Shown here: in pieces, positions 1 to 6,355 of the stretch | Layout: every line of letters starts with the position of its first letter | How positions within the stretch are numbered: position 1 is the first letter of the stretch | NCBI GenBank assembly: GCA_002503045.1 | Contig: DAQW01000134.1 | Location: 1-8,677, forward strand | DNA: 8,677 nt | Origin: Euryarchaeota archaeon UBA39 | GTDB lineage: Archaea > Thermoplasmatota > Poseidoniia > Poseidoniales > Thalassarchaeaceae | Direction: 5' to 3' | Made by a program: the position numbers and the translations under genes | The notes under the pieces: model-generated | Seen by the model: the letters and a program-made list of their open reading frames with translations, nothing else | The model's database searches: none | Told to the model about the DNA's origin: nothing

Positions 1-71
1 GAATCTTTCCATTCTTCGGTATGTTGTGGATCGGATGGGTCCAAAGATGGTTTCCGACTATACCAATCCAT
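1..71 (-). CDS. Unidentified protein, N-terminal fragment (cut by window edge)
   Basis: Only the first 23 codons are present; the gene continues off the left edge. The reading begins MDWYSRKPSLDP and is hydrophilic, rich in Asp, Pro, Ser and Trp, with no recognisable domain. The start is chosen because GGAGG at 79-83 (minus strand) precedes this ATG by 7 nt, matching the spacing seen at other starts here. The same frame stays open upstream to a TAA at 147-149. A longer protein starting from the TTG at 144-146 would add a CCxxC motif and one further Cys, so a zinc-binding N-terminus cannot be excluded. It diverges from the Hc1-like gene on the plus strand. No function is proposed. Confidence 0.5.
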   Translation of the reverse strand, partial: MDWYSRKPSLDPSDPQHTEEWKD

Positions 72-203
72 GCAAAATCCTCCGCGTTCCTTGTTAATGG
101 GCAGTAGTAACTGTATTTCACAATTAGTACAGCACAGTAATATCAATTATTGCTTGAAACTCTATTGGCAAGTATTTTGAAGGAGTTTTTTTCACGCCGA
201 GAT
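72..203. promoter_or_regulatory. Divergent intergenic region
   Basis: This 132-bp stretch separates the left-edge minus-strand gene from the plus-strand Hc1-like gene, so promoters for both probably lie here. On the plus strand an AT-rich TAATATCAAT at about 138-147 could act as a TATA-like element, with transcription starting near 170 and a short leader. GAAGGAG at 179-185 resembles a ribosome binding site but lies 18 nt before the ATG at 204, which is long. The minus-strand gene has a well-placed GGAGG at 79-83. I see no convincing hairpin, repeat or RNA gene. Confidence 0.35.
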
Positions 204-386
204 ATGGCAGTAACAGCTGATATTGAGAACATGATTGTAATGTTGACCGAAACTCTTGGAGATGCAGCTAAACATGACCGAGGAACAGATGCAGCGGGCC
301 GAAGATTGCGAAAGGCACTATCAGACGTTGCAAAGGAATGTAAGGTAGTACGTGCTAAAATTCAGAGTGAAAGAAACGAAAGTTAA
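204..386 (+). CDS. Small histone H1-like (Hc1-type) DNA-binding protein
   Basis: A 60-residue, helical, charged protein. Residues from about 26 on, RGTDAAGRRLRKALSDVAKE, follow the pattern of bacterial Hc1 / H1-like proteins from Chlamydia and Bacteroidetes (a GNKAAGxRVRKAMQDL-type core followed by a basic Lys/Arg helix). From the ATG at 204, about 25 residues precede the core, as in those short family members; this is the main reason for choosing it. In-frame TTG codons at 150 and 177 would give longer forms (78 or 69 residues). Family members compact DNA by binding it non-specifically. The long Lys/Ala/Pro-rich tail of chlamydial Hc1 is absent. The LETM1-like gene follows after 38 bp on the same strand and is probably co-transcribed. 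The assignment rests on recalled motif similarity; a generic helical protein is the alternative. Confidence 0.55.
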   Translation: MAVTADIENMIVMLTETLGDAAKHDRGTDAAGRRLRKALSDVAKECKVVRAKIQSERNES

Positions 387-424
387 GTAGACAAACCAAA
401 TACATTCTATATCTTCGGTGGGGT

Positions 425-937
425 ATGGGTAGAGGTAAACTCCGTTTACGATTTTTGTCATTCGGCAGTATTGCATTGAAAGGTGCGCGCCGCGTCAAAT
501 CTTTGACAACTAAAGAGCAACGTGCTGAAATTGCTAGAGTTGCAAAAGATCCTGAAGAATGGGGACGTTCTTTGAATGAAGGTTGGGATTTAGTCAAAGA
601 TGAATCTATTGATGTTAAAGATGCCATGTTGACATTGTACAAGATTCAACTTGGAAGAAGGACAACACGACAGGAAAGGCGAAAAACGGTTTCAAAATTA
701 GCATCAATTGGCGTTTTTGTTCCACCATTGAGAGTATTTAGCATCCCAGGTGCAGAGATGATTTTGGGTGTCGCCGCATTTGTAATGCCATTCCAAATAA
801 TTCCCGATAAAATTCTTCCCAAAGCACTCCGATCAAATAGTGAAGAAGATACCCCTCAACCTTCCAAGAGGAGATTAAAATGGTTTCAAAAAGAACGAAC
901 TGCTGTTTTGGATTCTGTTGACGAGAATCATGATTGA
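425..937 (+). CDS. Small basic protein with LETM1-like hydrophobic segment
   Basis: A 170-residue protein in three parts: a basic N-terminus (MGRGKLRLRF and on, residues 1-30), a charged helical region (30-80), then an Arg-rich stretch TTRQERRKTVS running into a hydrophobic segment (about 92-127), ending with a charged, Lys-rich tail. The segment VPPLRVFSIPGAEMILGVAA followed by IIPDKILP resembles the LETM1 family core, where a basic stretch precedes a hydrophobic P-F-x-IPxxExLLP-type helix and an F/IPxxLP turn. Eukaryotic LETM1 acts in mitochondrial inner-membrane cation exchange and ribosome association, but that function cannot be carried over from one motif. The protein probably sits at the membrane with one or two segments. 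The ATG at 425 lacks a well-spaced ribosome binding site, though G-rich sequence lies just before it. Its 3' end overlaps the convergent gene by 10 bp (928-937). An uncharacterised lineage-specific protein is the alternative. Confidence 0.6.
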   Translation: MGRGKLRLRFLSFGSIALKGARRVKSLTTKEQRAEIARVAKDPEEWGRSLNEGWDLVKDESIDVKDAMLTLYKIQLGRRTTRQERRKTVSKLASIGVFVPPLRVFSIPGAEMILGVAAFVMPFQIIPDKILPKALRSNSEEDTPQPSKRRLKWFQKERTAVLDSVDENHD

Positions 938-2496
938 ATGACTATATGTGGACTGTAAATTTTCCACTCTCCCCCACCATTCATGAAATCTGCTTGACCA
1001 GCCATATATCCCCATCCTTCAGGTGGATTTTCCCATTCAATTCCAGGAGATAGTACGACCCATTGAATTAGGGATAGATTTCCCCGATTATTCCATTGTT
1101 CTTCAGAAAATAATTCTCCCTCCCACTGAGAATTTGGAGAACGCCAATGTCCAGTAATCTCTCTGTTATGTACATCATCAATTTCTGTATGAAATGTGTA
1201 AAGGTAATGCATTCCTAATGTCGCATCATGCACAAACAAGAAATCCTCACCATCATCCATATTTTCTGATAAAATATCTGCAGCATCATCTGTCCACATT
1301 GTTTGTCCATGAATTGCTGTAAGTAGTGATAATGGAATGATTAAACAAATTCCAATAATCATTGATTTTGTTTTATCTCTTGCAATTAATGGAGTTACAG
1401 CATTTGAGTCAATTTGTTGTATTCTAAAAAGAAGAATGAAAATAGGAACCATTAGCATTGAGATATATCTACCATTATTGCCCATTGTCCACATCATCCA
1501 AGGCCATTCAGCTGCCCATAATTTTGATTCATAAGTCCATAGTGCAGCGACATAGAAAGTGATAGCAGTTGTTAGAACTGAAATAAATCCTACCAACCCA
1601 GCAATTTCATGATTGTTTATTTCCCACATCCGTTCCAAATTTTTTCGCAGAAATGGCCAGAGAATCATTCCAAACAAGCTATAGATCAAAATTACATCGA
1701 TGGAAGCAACTAGAAATGCTGTAAAAAATCGTAAAGTATCATTTTTCATTGTAGAGAAGGTACCTGAATTCGAAAACATTCCTAAGAGAAATAAACCAAA
1801 AAAAGTCCCCGTCAACCCTATTTTTGCAGCAAATGAAGGTGAACGAGTAAATCTATTCCAATTTTCTAGTTTATCTACAGAATGCCATAGTAGAATTAGT
1901 ATTATTACAATTACACAATATCCTGGATAAATTCCTTTTGTGAATAGGATTAATCCCATTGATAATCCTGAAATTGTTGCTGAAACAATGACTCCAATCA
2001 ATGATTTCCATTTTTCATACATCATCAATCCAATAACTAGAAGAATTGTGAAAATTGCTACAATTGTTTCAGGAAATGCCCTTCCAGTAGCGAAAATAAA
2101 CGTTGGATGAATTGCTACAATCGCTGCTACTGAAATTCCTTGATTTAATGAGCCGTATATTCTGAAGATAGAAATGGTGAGAAATATAAGAAAGCACATC
2201 AATGAAAAACCAAGTAGATGTATTCCATTTTCTGAGTTTGGAAGAAAGTGATACCATCCAATGTCTATTGATGGAGAATAATTCGGATTACTTGCCATTG
2301 GATCCAATGGCCTAGTATGTCCCCATGGAAGAGTAGCTTCTCCTTCTTCAGAAAGAGTACTATCTCTTGCCATATGGACATGGGTATCCAATCCCAAATC
2401 GCTAGTAATGGATACAATGATGTTCAAAAATAGTCCTAAACAGAGTAAAAGAACCCAATTTCTTCTTCTCAATGATTCCTCATTGGTAAGAGACAT
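928..2496 (-). CDS. Polytopic membrane protein, GT-C glycosyltransferase-like
   Basis: A 522-residue protein with about ten hydrophobic segments, then a C-terminal soluble region of about 125 residues (about 398-522). The first segment (about 12-31) is followed by a loop with DLGLDTHVHM (33-42), acidic and His-containing like the catalytic first loop of GT-C enzymes (ArnT/PMT/oligosaccharyltransferase type). Further GT-C-like hints are HPTFIFATGRAFPE (130-143) and NGRYISMLMVP (341-351), the latter like the late Arg-Tyr helix of polyprenyl-phosphate-dependent transferases. If correct, it would move a sugar from a lipid-linked donor on the outer membrane face; donor and acceptor are unknown. 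The tail is rich in Trp, Asp and Glu. The start at 2496 has GGAGG at 2502-2506, 5 nt away; ATG 2508 and TTG 2547 lack such a site. The gene follows fen and is probably co-transcribed with it. It could instead be a different polytopic family. Confidence 0.6.
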   Translation of the reverse strand: MSLTNEESLRRRNWVLLLCLGLFLNIIVSITSDLGLDTHVHMARDSTLSEEGEATLPWGHTRPLDPMASNPNYSPSIDIGWYHFLPNSENGIHLLGFSLMCFLIFLTISIFRIYGSLNQGISVAAIVAIHPTFIFATGRAFPETIVAIFTILLVIGLMMYEKWKSLIGVIVSATISGLSMGLILFTKGIYPGYCVIVIILILLWHSVDKLENWNRFTRSPSFAAKIGLTGTFFGLFLLGMFSNSGTFSTMKNDTLRFFTAFLVASIDVILIYSLFGMILWPFLRKNLERMWEINNHEIAGLVGFISVLTTAITFYVAALWTYESKLWAAEWPWMMWTMGNNGRYISMLMVPIFILLFRIQQIDSNAVTPLIARDKTKSMIIGICLIIPLSLLTAIHGQTMWTDDAADILSENMDDGEDFLFVHDATLGMHYLYTFHTEIDDVHNREITGHWRSPNSQWEGELFSEEQWNNRGNLSLIQWVVLSPGIEWENPPEGWGYMAGQADFMNGGGEWKIYSPHIVIQS

Positions 2497-2501
2497 GGTA
2501 T

Positions 2502-2506
2502 CCTCC
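2502..2506 (-). promoter_or_regulatory. Ribosome binding site deciding the GT-C-like gene start
   Basis: GGAGG on the minus strand lies 5 nt before the ATG at 2496. It sits inside codons of any longer version of the protein, and the ATG at 2508 overlaps it, so the 2496 start is favoured over the starts at 2508 and 2547. Confidence 0.55.
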
Positions 2507-2547
2507 ATAGAAGTTGAGATGCAATAGATGGCATGAGTCTTCTCCAA

Positions 2548-3561
2548 CTAGAAGTCAAATAGTGTTGGCTTTGATTCAGATCTTAATTTTCCAACCGAAG
2601 CTAATCTTTCCAAAGCGCGCATTGTTCTATTTTCAGAAAATCCTCTTTCATTTTGTACAAACGCTCGGATTTGTTCTTCTACTGCCCTTTTAGATTCTGG
2701 TAAATCCAAATTTTCGTTGATTGGATGATTAAGGAAAAGGTTTCGAATCTCCTCAATATTATGGGGTACTTCAATTCCTTTTACCTGAGCTACTGCTTCA
2801 AGTGTTCCATGTGCTTTGATTAATTTCAATCCTGTTTTTGGTCCTACTCCTCTAAATCCTGGATGAAAATCTGTCCCAATCATAATTCCAAGATCTACTA
2901 GTTGTTCATGTGAGATTCCATGTTCTTCTAACATATCATTGAGAATAATTCGTTCTGCTGTTAGAGTTCGACCAAATTTTTTCGTTCCATGCGACATTAA
3001 ATTTCGAATCATTATTGGTGCACCGTATAACAAAGCGTCCCAGTCTTGGGTAGCAACAGCATGAATTTCACCATTCCTTGCTCTAACTGCTGCTGCACCT
3101 TCTGCTTCCATAGGCGCTTCGATCCATGAGACACCAAGAACATCGAACAAATCTTTTGTTTCTTGAACCATTTCAGAAGTATATTCTGCAATCTGTGGAC
3201 CAATTTTTTTTGCTGCTTTCAGGTCACCTGATTCCATGGCATCGTCCCATTTCTTTTTTGCAATATTTTTCCTTGATCTACGTTCGTTTAGAGTTTCGCG
3301 CTTCAATTCTGGAGGTTTCCCATCAAAAACAAATATCGGCTCAATTCCCGATGCAATCAAGATTGTTGCCCTATCCAAGAATCCCATTAGATGAGCAACG
3401 GGCCTGGATTTTGAATCAGATAGTGGTCGTCCGTCTTGCCCAGTCATTGCTGTAATGAACTGATAAGCAGATAGGAATACATCAACAGCAATACGTTCTC
3501 CTGAAAGGTCTGCAAGATCAATCGACTCAGCTTTTGCTAAATCTCTGAGGTTACAACCCAT
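2548..3561 (-). CDS. fen: Flap endonuclease 1 (FEN-1/XPG family)
   Basis: A 337-residue structure-specific nuclease that removes 5' flaps during Okazaki-fragment maturation and long-patch base excision repair. All expected parts are visible: Gly2 after the initiator Met; the N domain with Asp27 and VFDGKPPELK (Asp80); a basic helical-arch region (about 84-130); the I domain with EAPMEAEGAA (Glu152, Glu154) and ATQDWDALLYG (Asp173, Asp175); and the helix-hairpin-helix/K+ site IGTDFHPGFRGVGPKTG with Asp231. These match the seven metal-binding acidic residues of human and archaeal FEN-1. The chain ends KPTLFDF, a shortened PCNA-interacting motif with only one terminal aromatic and Lys in place of Gln. 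The start follows the previous stop by 8 nt, with GAGGG at 3567-3571 overlapping that TGA, so it is translated from a shared message. The identification is firm. Confidence 0.96.
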   Translation of the reverse strand: MGCNLRDLAKAESIDLADLSGERIAVDVFLSAYQFITAMTGQDGRPLSDSKSRPVAHLMGFLDRATILIASGIEPIFVFDGKPPELKRETLNERRSRKNIAKKKWDDAMESGDLKAAKKIGPQIAEYTSEMVQETKDLFDVLGVSWIEAPMEAEGAAAVRARNGEIHAVATQDWDALLYGAPIMIRNLMSHGTKKFGRTLTAERIILNDMLEEHGISHEQLVDLGIMIGTDFHPGFRGVGPKTGLKLIKAHGTLEAVAQVKGIEVPHNIEEIRNLFLNHPINENLDLPESKRAVEEQIRAFVQNERGFSENRTMRALERLASVGKLRSESKPTLFDF

Positions 3562-3566
3562 ATTTT

Positions 3567-3571
3567 CCCTC
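3567..3571 (-). promoter_or_regulatory. fen ribosome binding site overlapping upstream stop codon
   Basis: The minus strand reads TGAGGGAAAATATG. The TGA stop of the membrane-protein gene (3570-3572) shares bases with the GAGGG motif, which lies 5 nt before the fen ATG. This supports co-transcription and possibly translational coupling. Confidence 0.6.
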
Positions 3572-5171
3572 AGATATCCAAATCATCGATGAAGTCATCA
3601 TCAAAATCATATTCTTCTAAATCGTCTTCCTCTTTTTGTTTTGTTTTGGAACTTGTTATCTTCCAAATTCCGAAACCAAGACACACTAATGCTGGGACAA
3701 GTCCTGAGAGGGAGTACATTCTCCATGTTTGAGGCATACCCATTGGTTCTGTATCTGTCCAGAGTACTGCATTTCTTGGCGATCCATCAGTCAATGTCAC
3801 ATTTACATTGTTGACTGGACGTACACTTTCCCCATCGGTTCCAAGAATTACTTTCAAAACAACTCCTCCACTTTGGGTCAAGTCGTATTCTGCACAAGCA
3901 CTTGTTTGTCCATCTTCGTCGGTATCATTTTCATCAGAAGTTTCAGTACAATCTAAATCATCGGTATATTGTATAATCGAAGAGAAATAAAGTTGAATTG
4001 CTTCTCTACCTGCAATAGTAGTAATTTCCGAATTTCCTAATAATTCATTATGTTCTTCATGACCTAATCCCCAAAGAATTGCAGAACGGCCATTGTGTTT
4101 AATCGATTTTGAATATACATTATTTCCATCAAAAGGCACCCAGATTTCGAATTCATCACCATCAGAAAAATCCGTTAAAAAACTACCAGAACTTGCTTCT
4201 AATGAAGCGAATTGATCTACAGTATACATATTTGGAAGCATATCTACATCTGAGTGTTCTGCAACATCAATATAGGAAACAATTGGTGCGGCAACTAAAG
4301 GAACAATTAGAGATAAACAAGTAAGTACAGCAGCACCAGTCATAGCAGGCATTCCTGGAGTGAAAACTACGCCACATATCGCTCCAGCTAACAAAAGAAT
4401 GCCCAATAAAATCGGTAAGAAAATACCTACTTTTTCTGTTGTAGATGCTTGGAAGCCCAATCCAGCATCTGCATACGGAGTTTTCCATGAACTACCTTCT
4501 CCTAATAGAACATCACCTATGTCTGAAGTTTCAGGTGGAATAACCGGTATGTCCATTTGAAAATCGTTTTGTCCAAGATAAAGAGTATAGCCATCACCTG
4601 CTCCACTCGGTTTCGTAAATTGTATTCTCAATCCAAGAGTCTCATCTGCTTTTATTTCCTTGATGTTATGGAAAAATTCGAAGACATAAGTATCTCCTCC
4701 TTCATTTTCAGGAGATACGGTCAAAGAAGTGATATCAACTCCACCCTTTCTAAGGAAAATAGTAACATCTGTATTGCAACTTCCACTTTGACAGATAATA
4801 TTCAATCTGAAATTTCCCGTTATGGTTTGTTCTGTATCAATTTCAGTAGCATTTTCGCTTGCTACTTCTCCATCAAAGGTGAATTCTCTTGTTCCACCTC
4901 CATTATTTGGATCTCCAGGGATGAAAGCATTTGTTTCACCAATACTGTCATCGCTACTTGGATCAGAGGCTTGGGCATGATTCCACATTGGCCATGTAGC
5001 ATATCCTCCTTCGCCGGTTTCACCGTAGAAATACAGTCGATTTCTTTCGTGAGAGAGAACTTTTGGATTATCTGATTGGGCAGTAGTGACTGAAAGTAAA
5101 ATGGTGCCCAAAAATAGGAATGTAATCATCAGAGCAATGCGTGCTGATGTACTCCGACCTGCCCCGCTCAT
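3570..5171 (-). CDS. Exported multi-domain membrane protein with acidic cytoplasmic tail
   Basis: A 533-residue protein of unknown family. A short basic N-terminus and hydrophobic segment (about 11-30, ending SVTTAQS) form a signal peptide or anchor. Next comes a beta-rich extracellular region (about 33-240) with a likely disulfide (CQSGSC, Cys127 and Cys132). Two membrane segments follow (about 248-270 and 277-300), then a second extracellular region (about 302-480), a final membrane segment (about 485-504) and a very acidic tail (511-533, with EEYDFDDDFIDD). In the second region Cys408 and Cys426 bracket DENDTDEDGQ, which resembles calcium-binding thrombospondin-type-3 or EF-like loops. The ATG at 5171 is chosen for GGAGG at 5176-5180, 4 nt upstream; a longer reading from 5243 adds 24 residues but lacks a ribosome binding site. 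It is the first gene of the cluster with fen and the GT-C-like gene, 8 nt from fen. A surface sensor, adhesin or envelope-assembly role is possible but unproven. Confidence 0.75.
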   Translation of the reverse strand: MSGAGRSTSARIALMITFLFLGTILLSVTTAQSDNPKVLSHERNRLYFYGETGEGGYATWPMWNHAQASDPSSDDSIGETNAFIPGDPNNGGGTREFTFDGEVASENATEIDTEQTITGNFRLNIICQSGSCNTDVTIFLRKGGVDITSLTVSPENEGGDTYVFEFFHNIKEIKADETLGLRIQFTKPSGAGDGYTLYLGQNDFQMDIPVIPPETSDIGDVLLGEGSSWKTPYADAGLGFQASTTEKVGIFLPILLGILLLAGAICGVVFTPGMPAMTGAAVLTCLSLIVPLVAAPIVSYIDVAEHSDVDMLPNMYTVDQFASLEASSGSFLTDFSDGDEFEIWVPFDGNNVYSKSIKHNGRSAILWGLGHEEHNELLGNSEITTIAGREAIQLYFSSIIQYTDDLDCTETSDENDTDEDGQTSACAEYDLTQSGGVVLKVILGTDGESVRPVNNVNVTLTDGSPRNAVLWTDTEPMGMPQTWRMYSLSGLVPALVCLGFGIWKITSSKTKQKEEDDLEEYDFDDDFIDDLDI

Positions 5172-5241
5172 GCCCCCTCCACCCGCTTGGGTGTTATAGG
5201 ATTGAAGGCCAATGGCTCCTCCCAGAGGAAGGGGGAAACTC
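5172..5241. promoter_or_regulatory. Compact divergent promoter region
   Basis: Seventy bases separate the starts of the membrane-protein operon (minus) and the tRNA methyltransferase gene (plus). A single TATA-like TTATAG at 5194-5199 on the plus strand reads CTATAA on the minus strand. For the plus gene, initiation about 25 nt downstream would fall near 5223, leaving a leader of about 19 nt that contains the purine-rich AAGGGGG (5229-5235), 6 nt before its ATG. For the minus gene, the same element would place initiation almost at the ATG, which conflicts with the GGAGG at 5176-5180, so that gene may use a promoter further upstream inside the methyltransferase gene. Confidence 0.4.
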
Positions 5242-6354
5242 ATGGTAGCGGTTTGGGTTGGGAATGGTTGGCATCCTGCTTTATTCCGTTCAGAGGCAAA
5301 TGCCCTAGGTAAAATTACGCAAATTCTTCATCCAAGAGTAGTTGTAGTCTCTGAAAATAATTCAATTGAACATTCTGCGTTTATTGATCAATCGTTATAT
5401 CCGTTTGAACATTCTTTTGACAAACCTAGTGCAGAAACTATTGCAAATTGGTTTTCAAATATTCAACCTCTGAATGGTAAATCCATAGCAGTAAGAGCAT
5501 CAAAAATGGGTAATATGGGTGGAATTAGTATAACAAAAATTCAATCTGATATAGGGGCAATATTGCATAATCGTGGATGGAGTGTAAATCTTGAAAATCC
5601 AGATATTGAAATTATCTTGCATTATTGTGGAAGTCCAGAGAAACCAATTCCCATAGATTCTTGTGATGACAATAATCCATTCTTTGTATGGGGTATTTTG
5701 GATTCAAATGGGCCGGGAGGATTTCCGTTTCAGAACCGTTCACCTACAGAACGTCCATTCTTTAAACCGGTAAGTCTTGATCCAAGATTAGCGCGAGCAA
5801 TGGTAAATTTATGCTATACTGATGGTAAACCACCAAATTTCATAGTCGACCCTTTTTGTGGAACTGGGGGAATTGCTATTGAATCAGCAATGATTGGTGT
5901 TCCAGTTTTTGCAAGTGATTTAGATAATGAAATGGTTCAAGGAACACTTCAAAATCTCAATCAAATTGAATTCGGAGGTAAATTAACCGTTCAATCTTGT
6001 AATGCGATTGAAATCTTTGAACACCTAGGTCACATTGAAGGCGCAGCACATGCATTTGATCCACCGTATGGCAGGAATTCATGGACTAGCGATGAAGGAT
6101 TCTTGCTACTCAAAAATACCATATTTTCTCTTTCAAATGTTTCTAGAGGTCCGATGGTAATGTTACTGCCAATAAATCCAGAAGTTGTAAAATCCAATCC
6201 CCCCCAATCGTTTGATGAATTTTCTCCATTTGGTGTTCATCCAAAGGAATTCCAAGAAATTTTATCTCAAACCGATTACAAAATTTCTACCATTCACCCT
6301 ATTTGGGTTCATCGAAGTCTTGCTAGAGCATTGGTTCGTATTGAGCCAAATTAG
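5242..6354 (+). CDS. trmG10: tRNA (guanine(10)-N2)-methyltransferase, TrmG10/Trm11 family
   Basis: A 370-residue SAM-dependent enzyme predicted to form m2G and m2,2G at position 10 of tRNA. The N-terminal half is a THUMP-type RNA-binding region; residues about 78-128 (GKSIAVRASKMG, then SDIGAILHN and LENPDIEIILHY) show the THUMP pattern. A linker carries RPFFKPVSLDPRLARAMVNL (171-190), typical of this family. The Rossmann-fold methyltransferase follows, with motif I DPFCGTGG (203-210), acidic SDLD at the end of strand 2 (225-228) and catalytic motif IV DPPYG (273-277). The C-terminus VHRSLARALVRI matches the family ending. The ATG at 5242 is preferred over the in-frame start at 5212 because it has a purine-rich ribosome binding site and removes overlap with the divergent gene. 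The adjoining tRNA-Arg on the other strand carries G10 paired with U25, a suitable substrate. Confidence in the family is high. Confidence 0.92.
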   Translation: MVAVWVGNGWHPALFRSEANALGKITQILHPRVVVVSENNSIEHSAFIDQSLYPFEHSFDKPSAETIANWFSNIQPLNGKSIAVRASKMGNMGGISITKIQSDIGAILHNRGWSVNLENPDIEIILHYCGSPEKPIPIDSCDDNNPFFVWGILDSNGPGGFPFQNRSPTERPFFKPVSLDPRLARAMVNLCYTDGKPPNFIVDPFCGTGGIAIESAMIGVPVFASDLDNEMVQGTLQNLNQIEFGGKLTVQSCNAIEIFEHLGHIEGAAHAFDPPYGRNSWTSDEGFLLLKNTIFSLSNVSRGPMVMLLPINPEVVKSNPPQSFDEFSPFGVHPKEFQEILSQTDYKISTIHPIWVHRSLARALVRIEPN

Positions 6355-6355
6355 G

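Noticed and set aside
405..413. TATA-like TTCTATATC between the two small plus-strand genes
   Set aside because: It is only 12 nt before the ATG at 425, so initiation would fall inside the coding region. Co-transcription from upstream is simpler.
355..642. 95-codon minus-strand open frame over the Hc1-like and LETM1-like genes
   Set aside because: It is antisense to two better-supported genes, has no family motif, and its composition is typical of a shadow frame.
3126..3455. 109-codon plus-strand open frame opposite fen
   Set aside because: It lies wholly within the conserved FEN-1 coding sequence on the other strand, so it is a shadow.
4557..5075. 172-codon plus-strand open frame inside the exported membrane-protein gene
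   Set aside because: It is antisense to a gene with clear signal and membrane segments, its product has no recognisable motif, is rich in Ser, Ile and Phe, and has no ribosome binding site.
5172..5243. Longer version of the membrane protein starting at 5243
   Set aside because: There is no ribosome binding site before that ATG, the added residues are low-complexity, and it would overlap the start of the divergent gene. The 5171 start has GGAGG 4 nt away.
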